Positions 35,513 through 42,810 of a DNA stretch of 64,000 nucleotides are shown in pieces. How positions within the stretch are numbered: the stretch's first letter is position 1; every line of letters starts with the position of its first letter. Source of the DNA: Anaerolineales bacterium UBA5195 (GTDB taxonomy: Bacteria; Chloroflexota; Anaerolineae; Anaerolineales; Villigracilaceae); assembly GCA_002412925.1 (NCBI GenBank), contig DHVZ01000041.1:1-64000 (forward strand), given 5' to 3'. The notes beneath the pieces are model-generated. The model ran no database searches. It was not told the DNA's origin and was given only the letters and a program-made list of their open reading frames with translations. The position numbers and the translations under genes were made by a program.

Positions 35513-36190
35513 TCAACCTTGTTCGTTGACCAACAAAGCTTTTGCCAGCCAGCCGGAAATATTAGCCAGAAGGCGCACCGTGTGAAGGCTAATAGGCAGA
35601 AGCAACAGCCCGACCAGGAATGCCAGTGCTGCATTTCCCAAAGTATTTAGCCGCCATACGCCAACAACCAGGTTCTGGAAACCAGCCAGATAAGCCAGCG
35701 GCATTGCCAGCAAGGCCAAGGCAGGCAACAGGGCGAGAAAAAGAACGGCGAACGAGATTACTCCCAATGGAATTTTGATCAGGGCGTGAAACACATGTTT
35801 CCAGGTTGAGATGGCTGCAAGCAGGCGGATAGGCCGGAGTAAGATCGAGTCTTTTGTCCACATGGCTGTGTCGAGGGGAAGGTTTACATTCAGCAAGTGA
35901 TTCATCATCCACTGTTCCGGCAGAACAAACAATTGCAAAATCCAGACCAGGATGGGCAGGATGAGCAAGCCGCCCAGGATAACGGAAGCGGTTTTGATTT
36001 GCGAAGCCAAATCCAGGTTTGGAAGGATGGAAAACAGCGGGCCGGTCAATCCCCAGGCCAACGCCAGTCCGATTTGCAGGGTGAGATAATAGGCAAACCC
36101 AAAGATAATGTTTCCGACCAGGCAGGCCAGGTTGCGAAAGGTTTGCGCGTCAACGAAGGGGCCTGTGAGGGTTCGCAGAACCGTTTTCAT
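35513..36190 (-). CDS. Polytopic membrane protein, putative-sensor-domain-like
   Basis: A 225-residue protein with about four long hydrophobic segments (around residues 25-50, 70-92, 130-160 and 170-205). The layout, NIIFGFAYYLTLQIGLALAWG early and a second hydrophobic pair after a linker, resembles the PF13796 putative-sensor domain found in front of histidine kinases, but no kinase is attached here. It is the first gene of the operon with the CPBP protease and lipoprotein. GGAAAGGAA-like sequence precedes the ATG. Function uncertain. Confidence 0.6.
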   Translation of the reverse strand: MKTVLRTLTGPFVDAQTFRNLACLVGNIIFGFAYYLTLQIGLALAWGLTGPLFSILPNLDLASQIKTASVILGGLLILPILVWILQLFVLPEQWMMNHLLNVNLPLDTAMWTKDSILLRPIRLLAAISTWKHVFHALIKIPLGVISFAVLFLALLPALALLAMPLAYLAGFQNLVVGVWRLNTLGNAALAFLVGLLLLPISLHTVRLLANISGWLAKALLVNEQG

Positions 36191-36220
36191 ATTTTTTCCT
36201 TTCTATCCTGATACTAAATC

Positions 36221-36259
36221 TAAACCGCCTGTCCTGTCATCTATCCAGGGATGGATTTC
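36221..36259. promoter_or_regulatory. Palindromic operator-like site upstream of the membrane-protein operon
   Basis: ATCTATCCAGGGATGGAT at 36239-36256 is a near-perfect 18-bp palindrome. With its left flank (TAAACCGCC...) it matches, over about 39 bases, the site upstream of the LuxR regulator gene at 37529-37567. It lies about 50 bases before the membrane-protein ATG. Confidence 0.6.
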
Positions 36260-36428
36260 GATTACAGCCCTCAAAGTTCTATTTGATGTGGACGGCTTCC
36301 CGTTTCAAAATCTTGGAACGTCCCATATCGAAAAGGTCTACTGCTTAGAGAATGAAAGTGATGAAAGACCGTCAGAGCGGTTGACCTGAACGGTATATCC
36401 CGGTTTTGAGCGCAGCCATCTCACCAAT

Positions 36429-36524
36429 TCAATCAGATAGTTTGGCGAGATAGCCGGAGACAAATATATCGGCCCATCGAATAGGGATGCACAAGATGGT
36501 TAACGCAATCCAGATATATTTCAT
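36429..36524 (-). CDS. Possible 31-residue membrane peptide or gene remnant
   Basis: An ATG overlapping the methyltransferase stop as ATGA opens a 31-codon frame beginning MKYIWIALTILCIPIRW, hydrophobic at its start. Downstream, in another frame, coding-like sequence (YLIELVRWLRSKPGYTV) continues to about 36353. So this may be a short real peptide or the start of a frameshifted gene. No relative is recognised. Apart from this and the operator at 36221-36259, nothing else is seen between 36191 and 36520. Confidence 0.25.
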   Translation of the reverse strand: MKYIWIALTILCIPIRWADIFVSGYLAKLSD

Positions 36525-37282
36525 GGTTCGTTTCCTATATTTATTTTCTGCACCACGCTACGGATGAAGGTGATACTGCGCCCTTCGTCTATGCTAATCA
36601 TCTTATCGCCGTCGTTCAGGCTCTCCTCAAAACGTCTGAAAATCTGGTAGCCTTCACCATCCGGGAAGGTATCGCAAAGTTCGACGGCCACCATTCCAGT
36701 GTGTAGCCAGTGTAGCCGCCACCAATCAGGCGAGTGCCAGGAATAGTAATCCGGCTTCCAATACGGTTGCAGATGCCCTGGCGCTAACCCATCGAATTCT
36801 TGCAAAATGCCGGGGACAACCATGCCAATTTGCCCGCCAGGTTTGACCAATTTGATTAGATGGTTTTGCAGGTAATAGTCATCCGTGCCAAAGAATTGCA
36901 GGCTGTTAATACCTACGACGGCGTCGAAGAAATCCTCCGCAAAAGGCAATTCGCGGGCTTCAGCGCGCATGGGAAAGACCTTATGCGCCAGACCGGCGGC
37001 GCGGATACGCGCCCAATTTTCACTGGGCGCTATCCATAAATCGGCAGCCCAAACCTGTACATCGAACTCTTTGGCGAGAAAAATCGAGGTGATGGCTTTG
37101 CCGCAGCCCAAGTCAAGAATGCGCATTCCGGGATTCCACTCCATCACATCGCAGAGCGATTCCATCAACCACAGACAGTGAGAACCAATCTGGTTCTCTA
37201 CAATCCAGTGAATGTCGTATTTGGTCGAGCGCGGGTACCGTGCTTGTAAGTCGGGAGAGCAGAGCATGTCCAAATTCATCAT
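36521..37282 (-). CDS. Class I SAM-dependent methyltransferase
   Basis: A 253-residue methyltransferase. Motif I is MRILDLGCGKAITSIFLA near residue 55; the next strand ends in VWAADLWI; FDAVVGINSLQFFG is the post-motif acidic region and LVKPGGQIGMVVPG is motif III. The fold resembles UbiE/SAM-methyltransferases acting on small molecules. Its start overlaps the stop of a small conserved gene as ATGA, so both are co-translated. Two ATG codons occur in tandem; either could start. Substrate unknown. Confidence 0.8.
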   Translation of the reverse strand: MMNLDMLCSPDLQARYPRSTKYDIHWIVENQIGSHCLWLMESLCDVMEWNPGMRILDLGCGKAITSIFLAKEFDVQVWAADLWIAPSENWARIRAAGLAHKVFPMRAEARELPFAEDFFDAVVGINSLQFFGTDDYYLQNHLIKLVKPGGQIGMVVPGILQEFDGLAPGHLQPYWKPDYYSWHSPDWWRLHWLHTGMVAVELCDTFPDGEGYQIFRRFEESLNDGDKMISIDEGRSITFIRSVVQKINIGNEP

Positions 37283-37509
37283 CGATTTCCTGTGTCATAA
37301 GAAGAAGCATGTAGTGAAACCAGAGTCAATCCGAAGTCACGCAGGCAGAAAAGCAATCCATACAGGGCAGCCTGGTCAGGCAGTGAACCACACAGCCTGC
37401 TGTTCCCATCTGATAGGCAAATCACGGTCAGCCCAGCCAACTCATCGGACCATTCCGGCGACAAATGCCCGCCAACCATAACATCGACCCAGATGTTCGT
37501 CGTGTTCAT
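37279..37509 (-). CDS. Small conserved protein of unknown function
   Basis: A 76-residue protein. The stretch SPEWSDELAGLTVICLSDGN, followed by LPDQAALYGLLFCLRDFGLTLVS, matches a common small hypothetical family in Actinobacteria and Chloroflexi with a W-S-D-W-F-G-L-T and DQAALHGLL-R-LGL pattern. Many relatives are encoded next to regulators or transporters. Here it is divergent from the LuxR regulator and overlaps the methyltransferase start by four bases. Function unknown. Confidence 0.65.
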   Translation of the reverse strand: MNTTNIWVDVMVGGHLSPEWSDELAGLTVICLSDGNSRLCGSLPDQAALYGLLFCLRDFGLTLVSLHASSYDTGNR

Positions 37510-37528
37510 CTCGCGTTCATCTTACAAA

Positions 37529-37579
37529 TAAACCACCCTCGCCGTCATCTATCCCAGGATGGATTTTCCCCCGTATAAT
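37529..37579 (+). promoter_or_regulatory. Promoter and palindromic operator of the LuxR regulator gene
   Basis: ATCTATCCCAGGATGGAT at 37547-37564 is an 18-bp palindrome, repeated upstream of the membrane-protein operon. A TATAAT at 37574-37579 follows ten bases later and ends six bases before the ATG, so the transcript may have almost no leader. The palindrome covers the -35 position, as expected for an activator that replaces that box. Confidence 0.6.
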
Positions 37580-37585
37580 TGACCT

Positions 37586-40225
37586 ATGGCCGCTGAACCC
37601 TCCGCCCCGTTACTGGGGACGCGCTTCTTCCCGCCACCTGTGCCTGCCGGGTATGTCCTGCGTTCGCGCTTGCATGACATGCTTGCTGACGGGCTTCATG
37701 CACCGCTGACGCTGGTTTCGGCCTCCGCCGGGTTTGGCAAATCTACGCTGGTTGCCGAATGGATACAAACCAGGCCCGATTTGCGCGCCGTCTGGCTCTC
37801 TTTGGAGCCTTCTGACAACGAATGGGGGTGCTTTTTCCGCTATTTCACTGCCGCCTGGCAGACCCTTTTCCCAGATGCGGGCCAAACCGCCCTGAGCGAA
37901 CTGAGCACTTCCCCCAATCTTCAACACGAAACCCTGGTCAATGCCCTGCTCAACGACCTGCTGGCAAAGAGCAGCCAGGATATAGCCTTGCTTGTGCTGG
38001 ATGACTATCATCGTATCGAGACGCCAGCCATTCACCAGATGGTGGCTTATTTTTTGGAACATGTGCCGCCTGTCTGCCGCCTGCTCCTGATTTCCCGCGC
38101 CGACCCGCCCCTTCCACTTGCGCGTTGGCGCTCTCGCCGCCTGATGCGCGAACTGCGCACCAATGACTTGCGTTTCACTCCTGACGAAACCGCCGCCTTC
38201 CTCAACCGGGCCATGTGCCTGAACCTGACCAGGGAACAGGTTGAAACCCTGGAAACCCGTACCGAGGGCTGGGTGGTTGGCCTGCAGCTGGCGGCGCTTT
38301 CTTTGCAGGGCAAGGCAAATGCCGATGAGTTTGTGCGTGCGTTCGGTGGAAGCCATCGCTATGTGCTGGACTACTTGATGGAGGAAGTGGTCAATCAACA
38401 GACTGAATCGGCCCGTCGTTTCCTGATGGCTATTTCCCTGCTGGAAAACTTCTGCGCCCCTCTTTGTGACGCCTTGCTTGAAACTGACCCGCCCTGCGCC
38501 CAAACCATGCTGGAACAACTCGAAAGGGCCAACCTCTTCATCATCCCGCTCGATGACCAGCGGACGTGGTATCGTTATCACCATCTGTTTGCCGACTTGC
38601 TACGTGTGCGCCTGCGCCAGACCTACCCACAGGAAATTCCCGCTCTGCACCGCCGCGCTGCCCTGTGGTTCAGCCAAAATCGTCATTGGCACCGGTCCAT
38701 CCAGCATGCCCTGGCAGCCGGTGATTACGTGCTGGGCGTTGACCTGTTCGAGCAAGCCGTCCGCTCCGATGGCCTGGATTTCTTATTCAGCGGAATTCGT
38801 CCACTCCTGAAACCTTTCCCGGCCGAATGGCAGGAACGCGCACCCATCCTGAACCTTGCCGGGGCAATCGTCAAAATTGAAGCATCCCAGTTATCTGGCA
38901 TTGAGTTCCTGCTCCGAACAGCAGAGCAAAAACTGCCCGATGAACTGTTGGGTATGGTATATGTCGCCCAAAGCTTGGCTGCTTCATTACTAGGCGACAG
39001 CCGTTGGATTGCCGAATCGAGCCAGCAAGTTATCCAACGTCTGCCGGGGAACACCAAAGCCCAAGTCAGCGCCTGGATTCAGCTCGGCAATGTCGCATTT
39101 TACGAAGGGGATTTGCGCGAAAATATAGCCTGTTGGTCGCGCGCCTTGGAATTGAGCCTGGCCAATGACTATCCCTTTGGTGTGATGGCATCGTTAGACA
39201 ACCTGGGGCGGACGTATTGCAATCCTGGCGACTTGAACCGCGCCGAGACATTCTTCCAGCGCGCGCTGGATTTCATCTCCAACCATCCCTCCCCGCGCTG
39301 GCTTTCCGCCACCCAGCGAGACTACAGCGACTTGCTGCGGGAACGGAATCAACTGGAACGAGCCCGCGAGATGATGTCGGCCAGTCTCGAAACCGCCGCG
39401 CAATGGAACATGCCCAGTGGGCAAGGCCTGGGTTACATCCACATGGGGCGCATTCTGCTGGCGCAGGGAGAACTGCCCGGCGCCTGGGAGATGCTCCAGC
39501 AGGCAGAACAGGTTTGCCGCGCCCATACCGTCTATCCCGACCTGAGCGTCCTCACCCAGGTTTTTCGCGCCAGGCTGTTCCTCGAAAACGGAAAGCCCGC
39601 TGAAGCCTGGGAGACCTTGCAAGCCTGCCTGGTTTTGCCTTGCGGCGCGCATGCTTTTCACCGCGAATGGCTTCAGATTGCCCAGGGCAGGGTTTTGCTG
39701 CGCACCGACCGGCCACAGGAAACTCTTGATTTATTAGAAAACCGCCTGGACGCGGCGCGGGAGGTCCGGCGAGGGAGAAACTGGCTCGAAATGAGCCTGC
39801 TGTGCGCCCAGGCGCTGGCCAACCTGGGAAGGGAGGGGGCCGCGCTAGAGCATCTCGCGGCGGCGCTTGAATTTGCCCAACCCCAAGGCTTTATCCGTAT
39901 CTTTTTGGACGAGGGCGAAGCCATGCGGGCATTATTGGGTCATTTCAGCCAGAAATTCCCCTGTTCGGCGGCGCAACCGTTTGTGACCGGCCTGTTGTCC
40001 ACCTTCCAGCCAGAAACACCCCTCAGTGGTGAGTCGCTCATCGAACCGCTGACCGGGCGTGAGCGCGAAATCTTGCAACTCGTGTGCGAAGGACTCTCGA
40101 ACCAGGAAATCGCCCGCCAACTGGTGCTTTCCGTGGGGACGGTAAAAACCCATATTCACAATATCTTTGGCAAACTGGGGGTGAGTAACCGTCCGCAGGC
40201 AATCGCCCGAACCAGGACGATGTGA
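37586..40225 (+). CDS. MalT-type LuxR-family transcriptional regulator
   Basis: A large ATP-dependent activator of 879 residues (the MalT/AcoK class). The N-terminal STAND NTPase has Walker A SASAGFGKSTL near residue 48 and Walker B ALLVLDDYHRI near 137. A helical TPR-like sensor region runs from about 400 to 780. The C-terminal GerE/LuxR helix-turn-helix reads LTGREREILQLVCEGLSNQEIAR. The inducer is unknown. The palindrome before this gene and before the membrane-protein operon at 36190 suggests that it controls itself and that operon. The TATAAT is so near the ATG that a leaderless mRNA is likely. Confidence 0.9.
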   Translation: MAAEPSAPLLGTRFFPPPVPAGYVLRSRLHDMLADGLHAPLTLVSASAGFGKSTLVAEWIQTRPDLRAVWLSLEPSDNEWGCFFRYFTAAWQTLFPDAGQTALSELSTSPNLQHETLVNALLNDLLAKSSQDIALLVLDDYHRIETPAIHQMVAYFLEHVPPVCRLLLISRADPPLPLARWRSRRLMRELRTNDLRFTPDETAAFLNRAMCLNLTREQVETLETRTEGWVVGLQLAALSLQGKANADEFVRAFGGSHRYVLDYLMEEVVNQQTESARRFLMAISLLENFCAPLCDALLETDPPCAQTMLEQLERANLFIIPLDDQRTWYRYHHLFADLLRVRLRQTYPQEIPALHRRAALWFSQNRHWHRSIQHALAAGDYVLGVDLFEQAVRSDGLDFLFSGIRPLLKPFPAEWQERAPILNLAGAIVKIEASQLSGIEFLLRTAEQKLPDELLGMVYVAQSLAASLLGDSRWIAESSQQVIQRLPGNTKAQVSAWIQLGNVAFYEGDLRENIACWSRALELSLANDYPFGVMASLDNLGRTYCNPGDLNRAETFFQRALDFISNHPSPRWLSATQRDYSDLLRERNQLERAREMMSASLETAAQWNMPSGQGLGYIHMGRILLAQGELPGAWEMLQQAEQVCRAHTVYPDLSVLTQVFRARLFLENGKPAEAWETLQACLVLPCGAHAFHREWLQIAQGRVLLRTDRPQETLDLLENRLDAAREVRRGRNWLEMSLLCAQALANLGREGAALEHLAAALEFAQPQGFIRIFLDEGEAMRALLGHFSQKFPCSAAQPFVTGLLSTFQPETPLSGESLIEPLTGREREILQLVCEGLSNQEIARQLVLSVGTVKTHIHNIFGKLGVSNRPQAIARTRTM

Positions 40226-40682
40226 TGCAAGCGTTTTAGCGATTTGGCTCGTCATTTGCTTGACCCCCGCGCCAAATCATAGTAAATTAAACGAAATCGC
40301 CCCTGCGTCACCAGGAGCGATCTCATTGCAAGTCTTGCACCTTACTATAACTCTGTGGTCAGAGTGTTTTTTCATGCCTCAGCATCTCTGCTAAGACAAA
40401 CCGCCTATTTTTTACCATTGGCGGCCCCGACGGGGTTCGAACACGCTACACCAATAGTAAAATTTTCAAAATCCCTAAAAACATCAAAAATCATTAGAAA
40501 AACGCGCTAAAAGGCGTGTTTTTTGTTAGTTTTTCCCTTGCGTGAACTATTTTTTTACTATTGGCGTGCCCAAAGATTTAGACAAGCGCCCACCACTAGT
40601 AATATTCTAGGTCTCGGAACGCACTCCTTTCCAAGGCTGCTAATCAGGCAACCCCTAGCTGGTGCCGCAAAAAACAAAAGGG
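40226..40682. other. Gene-free stretch with tRNA-end-like fragment and short repeats
   Basis: On the minus strand GTTCGAACCCCGTCGGGGCC, followed by GCCA (40421-40444), resembles the T-loop, acceptor stem and CCA end of a tRNA, but its 5' T-stem arm does not pair. CCAATAGTAAAA at 40451-40462 is inverted at 40553-40564, and a related TTTTTTACCATTGGCG lies at about 40408. A weak hairpin with T-run (AACGCG...GCGTGTTTTTT) lies near 40502-40524. This looks like an old integration scar. No protein gene is seen. Confidence 0.4.
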
Positions 40683-41246
40683 TTAAAAAGCACGTAGCAG
40701 GGGCGTGAGTTCCTCCATGAGTTCAGCTTCCGAGATTTTCTTTTGCGTGACCCACCACCTGGCAGTGTACACCAGCGCTCCAGTAAAGAATTGGGCCATG
40801 ACCGGGGGCGAGGCGGGGAGGGGGACTCCATTGTCAGCATCTTCCTTCAATTTTTGAGTAATATCCAGGGTTATTTGCCTGGAGAGAATATCCAAAACAG
40901 TTGGCAGCATCTCGCTCTCAAGCACCGTTTGCACCAGTTTTTCATTTGAGTTTAGGAAATCTAGGGTGTGCTGGATAATGCCGAGGTAAAAAGACTGCGG
41001 AAGTGCGTCGTCTGTTTGCTGCCGGATTTGAGCGTCAAACTCGGCTTGTTTCCCCCAAACCACAAAGGCAAAAAAATCAAACTTGTCGGCGAAATGTTTA
41101 TAAAAGGTGGCTCTGCGTACCATAGCCCTCTCGCACAGCTCATTTACGGCAATCTCCTCAAATTTTTTCTCACCCAGCATTTGCCAGAAGGCATCCGTGA
41201 GCGCCTTATGGGTCTTGATGACCCTCAAATCAGTTTTTGGTTCCAC
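40683..41246 (-). CDS. TetR/AcrR-family transcriptional regulator
   Basis: A 187-residue repressor. The N-terminal helix-turn-helix is FEEIAVNELCERAMVRRATFYKHFADKFD, typical of TetR proteins, and the remainder is a helical ligand-binding domain ending MEELTPLLRAF. It is divergent from the oxidoreductase/amidohydrolase pair and probably represses it. A TGTCA-N6-TGACA repeat at 41281-41296 in the shared promoter region is a good operator candidate. AAGGAGC precedes the start. The inducer is unknown. Confidence 0.88.
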   Translation of the reverse strand: MEPKTDLRVIKTHKALTDAFWQMLGEKKFEEIAVNELCERAMVRRATFYKHFADKFDFFAFVVWGKQAEFDAQIRQQTDDALPQSFYLGIIQHTLDFLNSNEKLVQTVLESEMLPTVLDILSRQITLDITQKLKEDADNGVPLPASPPVMAQFFTGALVYTARWWVTQKKISEAELMEELTPLLRAF

Positions 41247-41280
41247 AAGTTGCTCCTTTTTGGAAACATCCAGCGCAATA

Positions 41281-41344
41281 TGTCAATTAAATGACACGCA
41301 TGGCCTTTGTGTACGTTGTCAGGCTGTTATGGGGGTAGTATACT
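41281..41344 (+). promoter_or_regulatory. TetR operator candidate and promoter of the oxidoreductase operon
   Basis: TGTCA-ATTAAA-TGACA (41281-41296) is an inverted repeat. TTGTCA at 41316-41321 and TATACT at 41339-41344, 17 bases apart, form a good plus-strand promoter. An ATGTCAA-TAA string at 41280 recurs at 41359, perhaps a second site just downstream. Confidence 0.6.
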
Positions 41345-41401
41345 CCACTTATTGAACAAATGTCAACTAAGTTGCAGTGTATCAATAAAAGGAGACGCAC
41401 T

Positions 41402-42793
41402 TTGGACACATCGATCTTGTTTGAGCCGATCCAGATCGGCAAAATCGAACTAAAAAACCGGATTGCCATGTCGCCCATGAACATGGGATATACCGGGCCG
41501 GAAGGCTACGCCAGCGAGCAGACCAATGCCTGGTATGCCACGCGCGCCCGAGGCGGCTTTGGCCTGATTATTACCGAGTGTGTGGTCGCCAACCCCTATC
41601 CGTGGCGCGGCAGTGATTCACTGAACCCCCTGCTGTTGGAAAGTCAAAACAAATATCGCCAGTTAAGCCAGTTGGCCGATGTCATCCATTCTTACAAAGG
41701 CACCAAAGTGTTTATGCAGCTTTCGCCGGGCTGGGGACGGCAGGGGCACCCCGACCTGGAACATGAAAGCATTGCTTCCGGCGCGCCCTCGGCAATCCCG
41801 ATGGAGATGGACCTGCGCAAATTCAACAAAGGCTGGGCAAAGCAGGTCAAACGCCTGGGCATCGATTTAATTGACGAGCTTGGTGGGGTGGAAAAAATCC
41901 AAAGTTTGAGCGACGAGGATTATGAGGGCTTGAAGGAAATTGCATTCCCCTACATCCAAGAACATGCCCCCCAGTTCTACCATGTCGTCAAGGGCCATAC
42001 CCCGCGCGAGCTGACCATCGCTGAAATTGCAAAGCTGGAGGACTTTATGGTGGAACAGGCCTGCGCTGCCTACAGCCTGAGCTACGACGGTGTGGAGTTG
42101 CATACGCCGCATGGCTATCTGCTGCATCAATTTCTGTCGCCGCGCTCCAATCAGCGCAGTGACATCTATGGCGGGAGCACGGAAAACAGGGCGCGGGTTG
42201 TGACCAATATCCTCGAACGGATTCGCAAGAAGGTCGGCCCCGATAAAGTGCTGGGCTGCCGCCTTTCCGGTGATGAACTCATGCCAGACGGCCTGACCCA
42301 CGCAGAAGCCTGCAAGATGGTCAAGCTGTTTACGGACGCGGGCGCAAACTATTTCAACATCTCGCAAGGTTCCTACGAGAACCCCGGCGCGGCCTTTGCC
42401 CCGGATGGCGAGGATGACTTTACCCGCTGGGCGCCCGGATTTAAGGATGCCAGCGGCGGGATGCCGATCATCACCCCCAGCTTCATCCACCCGGAAACGG
42501 CGGCAGCGGCCATCTCAAGCGGCAAGACTGACATCATTTCGTTAGGGCGGCAGTCCATTGCGGACCCCTATTGGCCGGCGAAGGTCAAGGCCGGGCGCTC
42601 CGAAGACATCATGAAATGCACGCGCTGTCAGCAATGCTATATGAACCTGTTCGAGTCGCGCTGGATTCGCTGTTCGGTCAACCTGACCGCCGGTTTCGAG
42701 AAATATTACCCCGAACTCTGGCAGAACGACGGGTTGATGGATGCGCGCGCCAGGAAGTTTATGGACAAACGCGCAGACCTTCCGCAGATTTAG
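41402..42793 (+). CDS. NADH:flavin oxidoreductase, old-yellow-enzyme/dienoyl-CoA-reductase type, FMN and Fe-S part only
   Basis: A 463-residue enzyme with an FMN TIM barrel of the old-yellow-enzyme family: LFEPIQIGKIELKNRIAMSPM at the start, YDGVELHTPHGYLLHQFLSP carrying the catalytic region, and RSNQRSDIYGGSTENR. A cysteine set CTRCQQCYMNLFESRWIRC near residue 405 corresponds to the [4Fe-4S] site of 2,4-dienoyl-CoA reductase and BaiCD proteins. The FAD/NAD-binding C-terminal domains of those enzymes are absent, so electrons must come from a partner. The start is probably the TTG at 41402, eight bases after AGGAG; an ATG at 41360 has no ribosome-binding site. Substrate unknown. Confidence 0.8.
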   Translation: MDTSILFEPIQIGKIELKNRIAMSPMNMGYTGPEGYASEQTNAWYATRARGGFGLIITECVVANPYPWRGSDSLNPLLLESQNKYRQLSQLADVIHSYKGTKVFMQLSPGWGRQGHPDLEHESIASGAPSAIPMEMDLRKFNKGWAKQVKRLGIDLIDELGGVEKIQSLSDEDYEGLKEIAFPYIQEHAPQFYHVVKGHTPRELTIAEIAKLEDFMVEQACAAYSLSYDGVELHTPHGYLLHQFLSPRSNQRSDIYGGSTENRARVVTNILERIRKKVGPDKVLGCRLSGDELMPDGLTHAEACKMVKLFTDAGANYFNISQGSYENPGAAFAPDGEDDFTRWAPGFKDASGGMPIITPSFIHPETAAAAISSGKTDIISLGRQSIADPYWPAKVKAGRSEDIMKCTRCQQCYMNLFESRWIRCSVNLTAGFEKYYPELWQNDGLMDARARKFMDKRADLPQI

Positions 42794-42810
42794 GCAAAGG
42801 AGCAACAAAA

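Noticed and set aside
40421..40444. Possible tRNA gene on the minus strand
   Set aside because: Only the T-loop and acceptor-like end are present; the T-stem does not pair and no D- or anticodon arm can be drawn.
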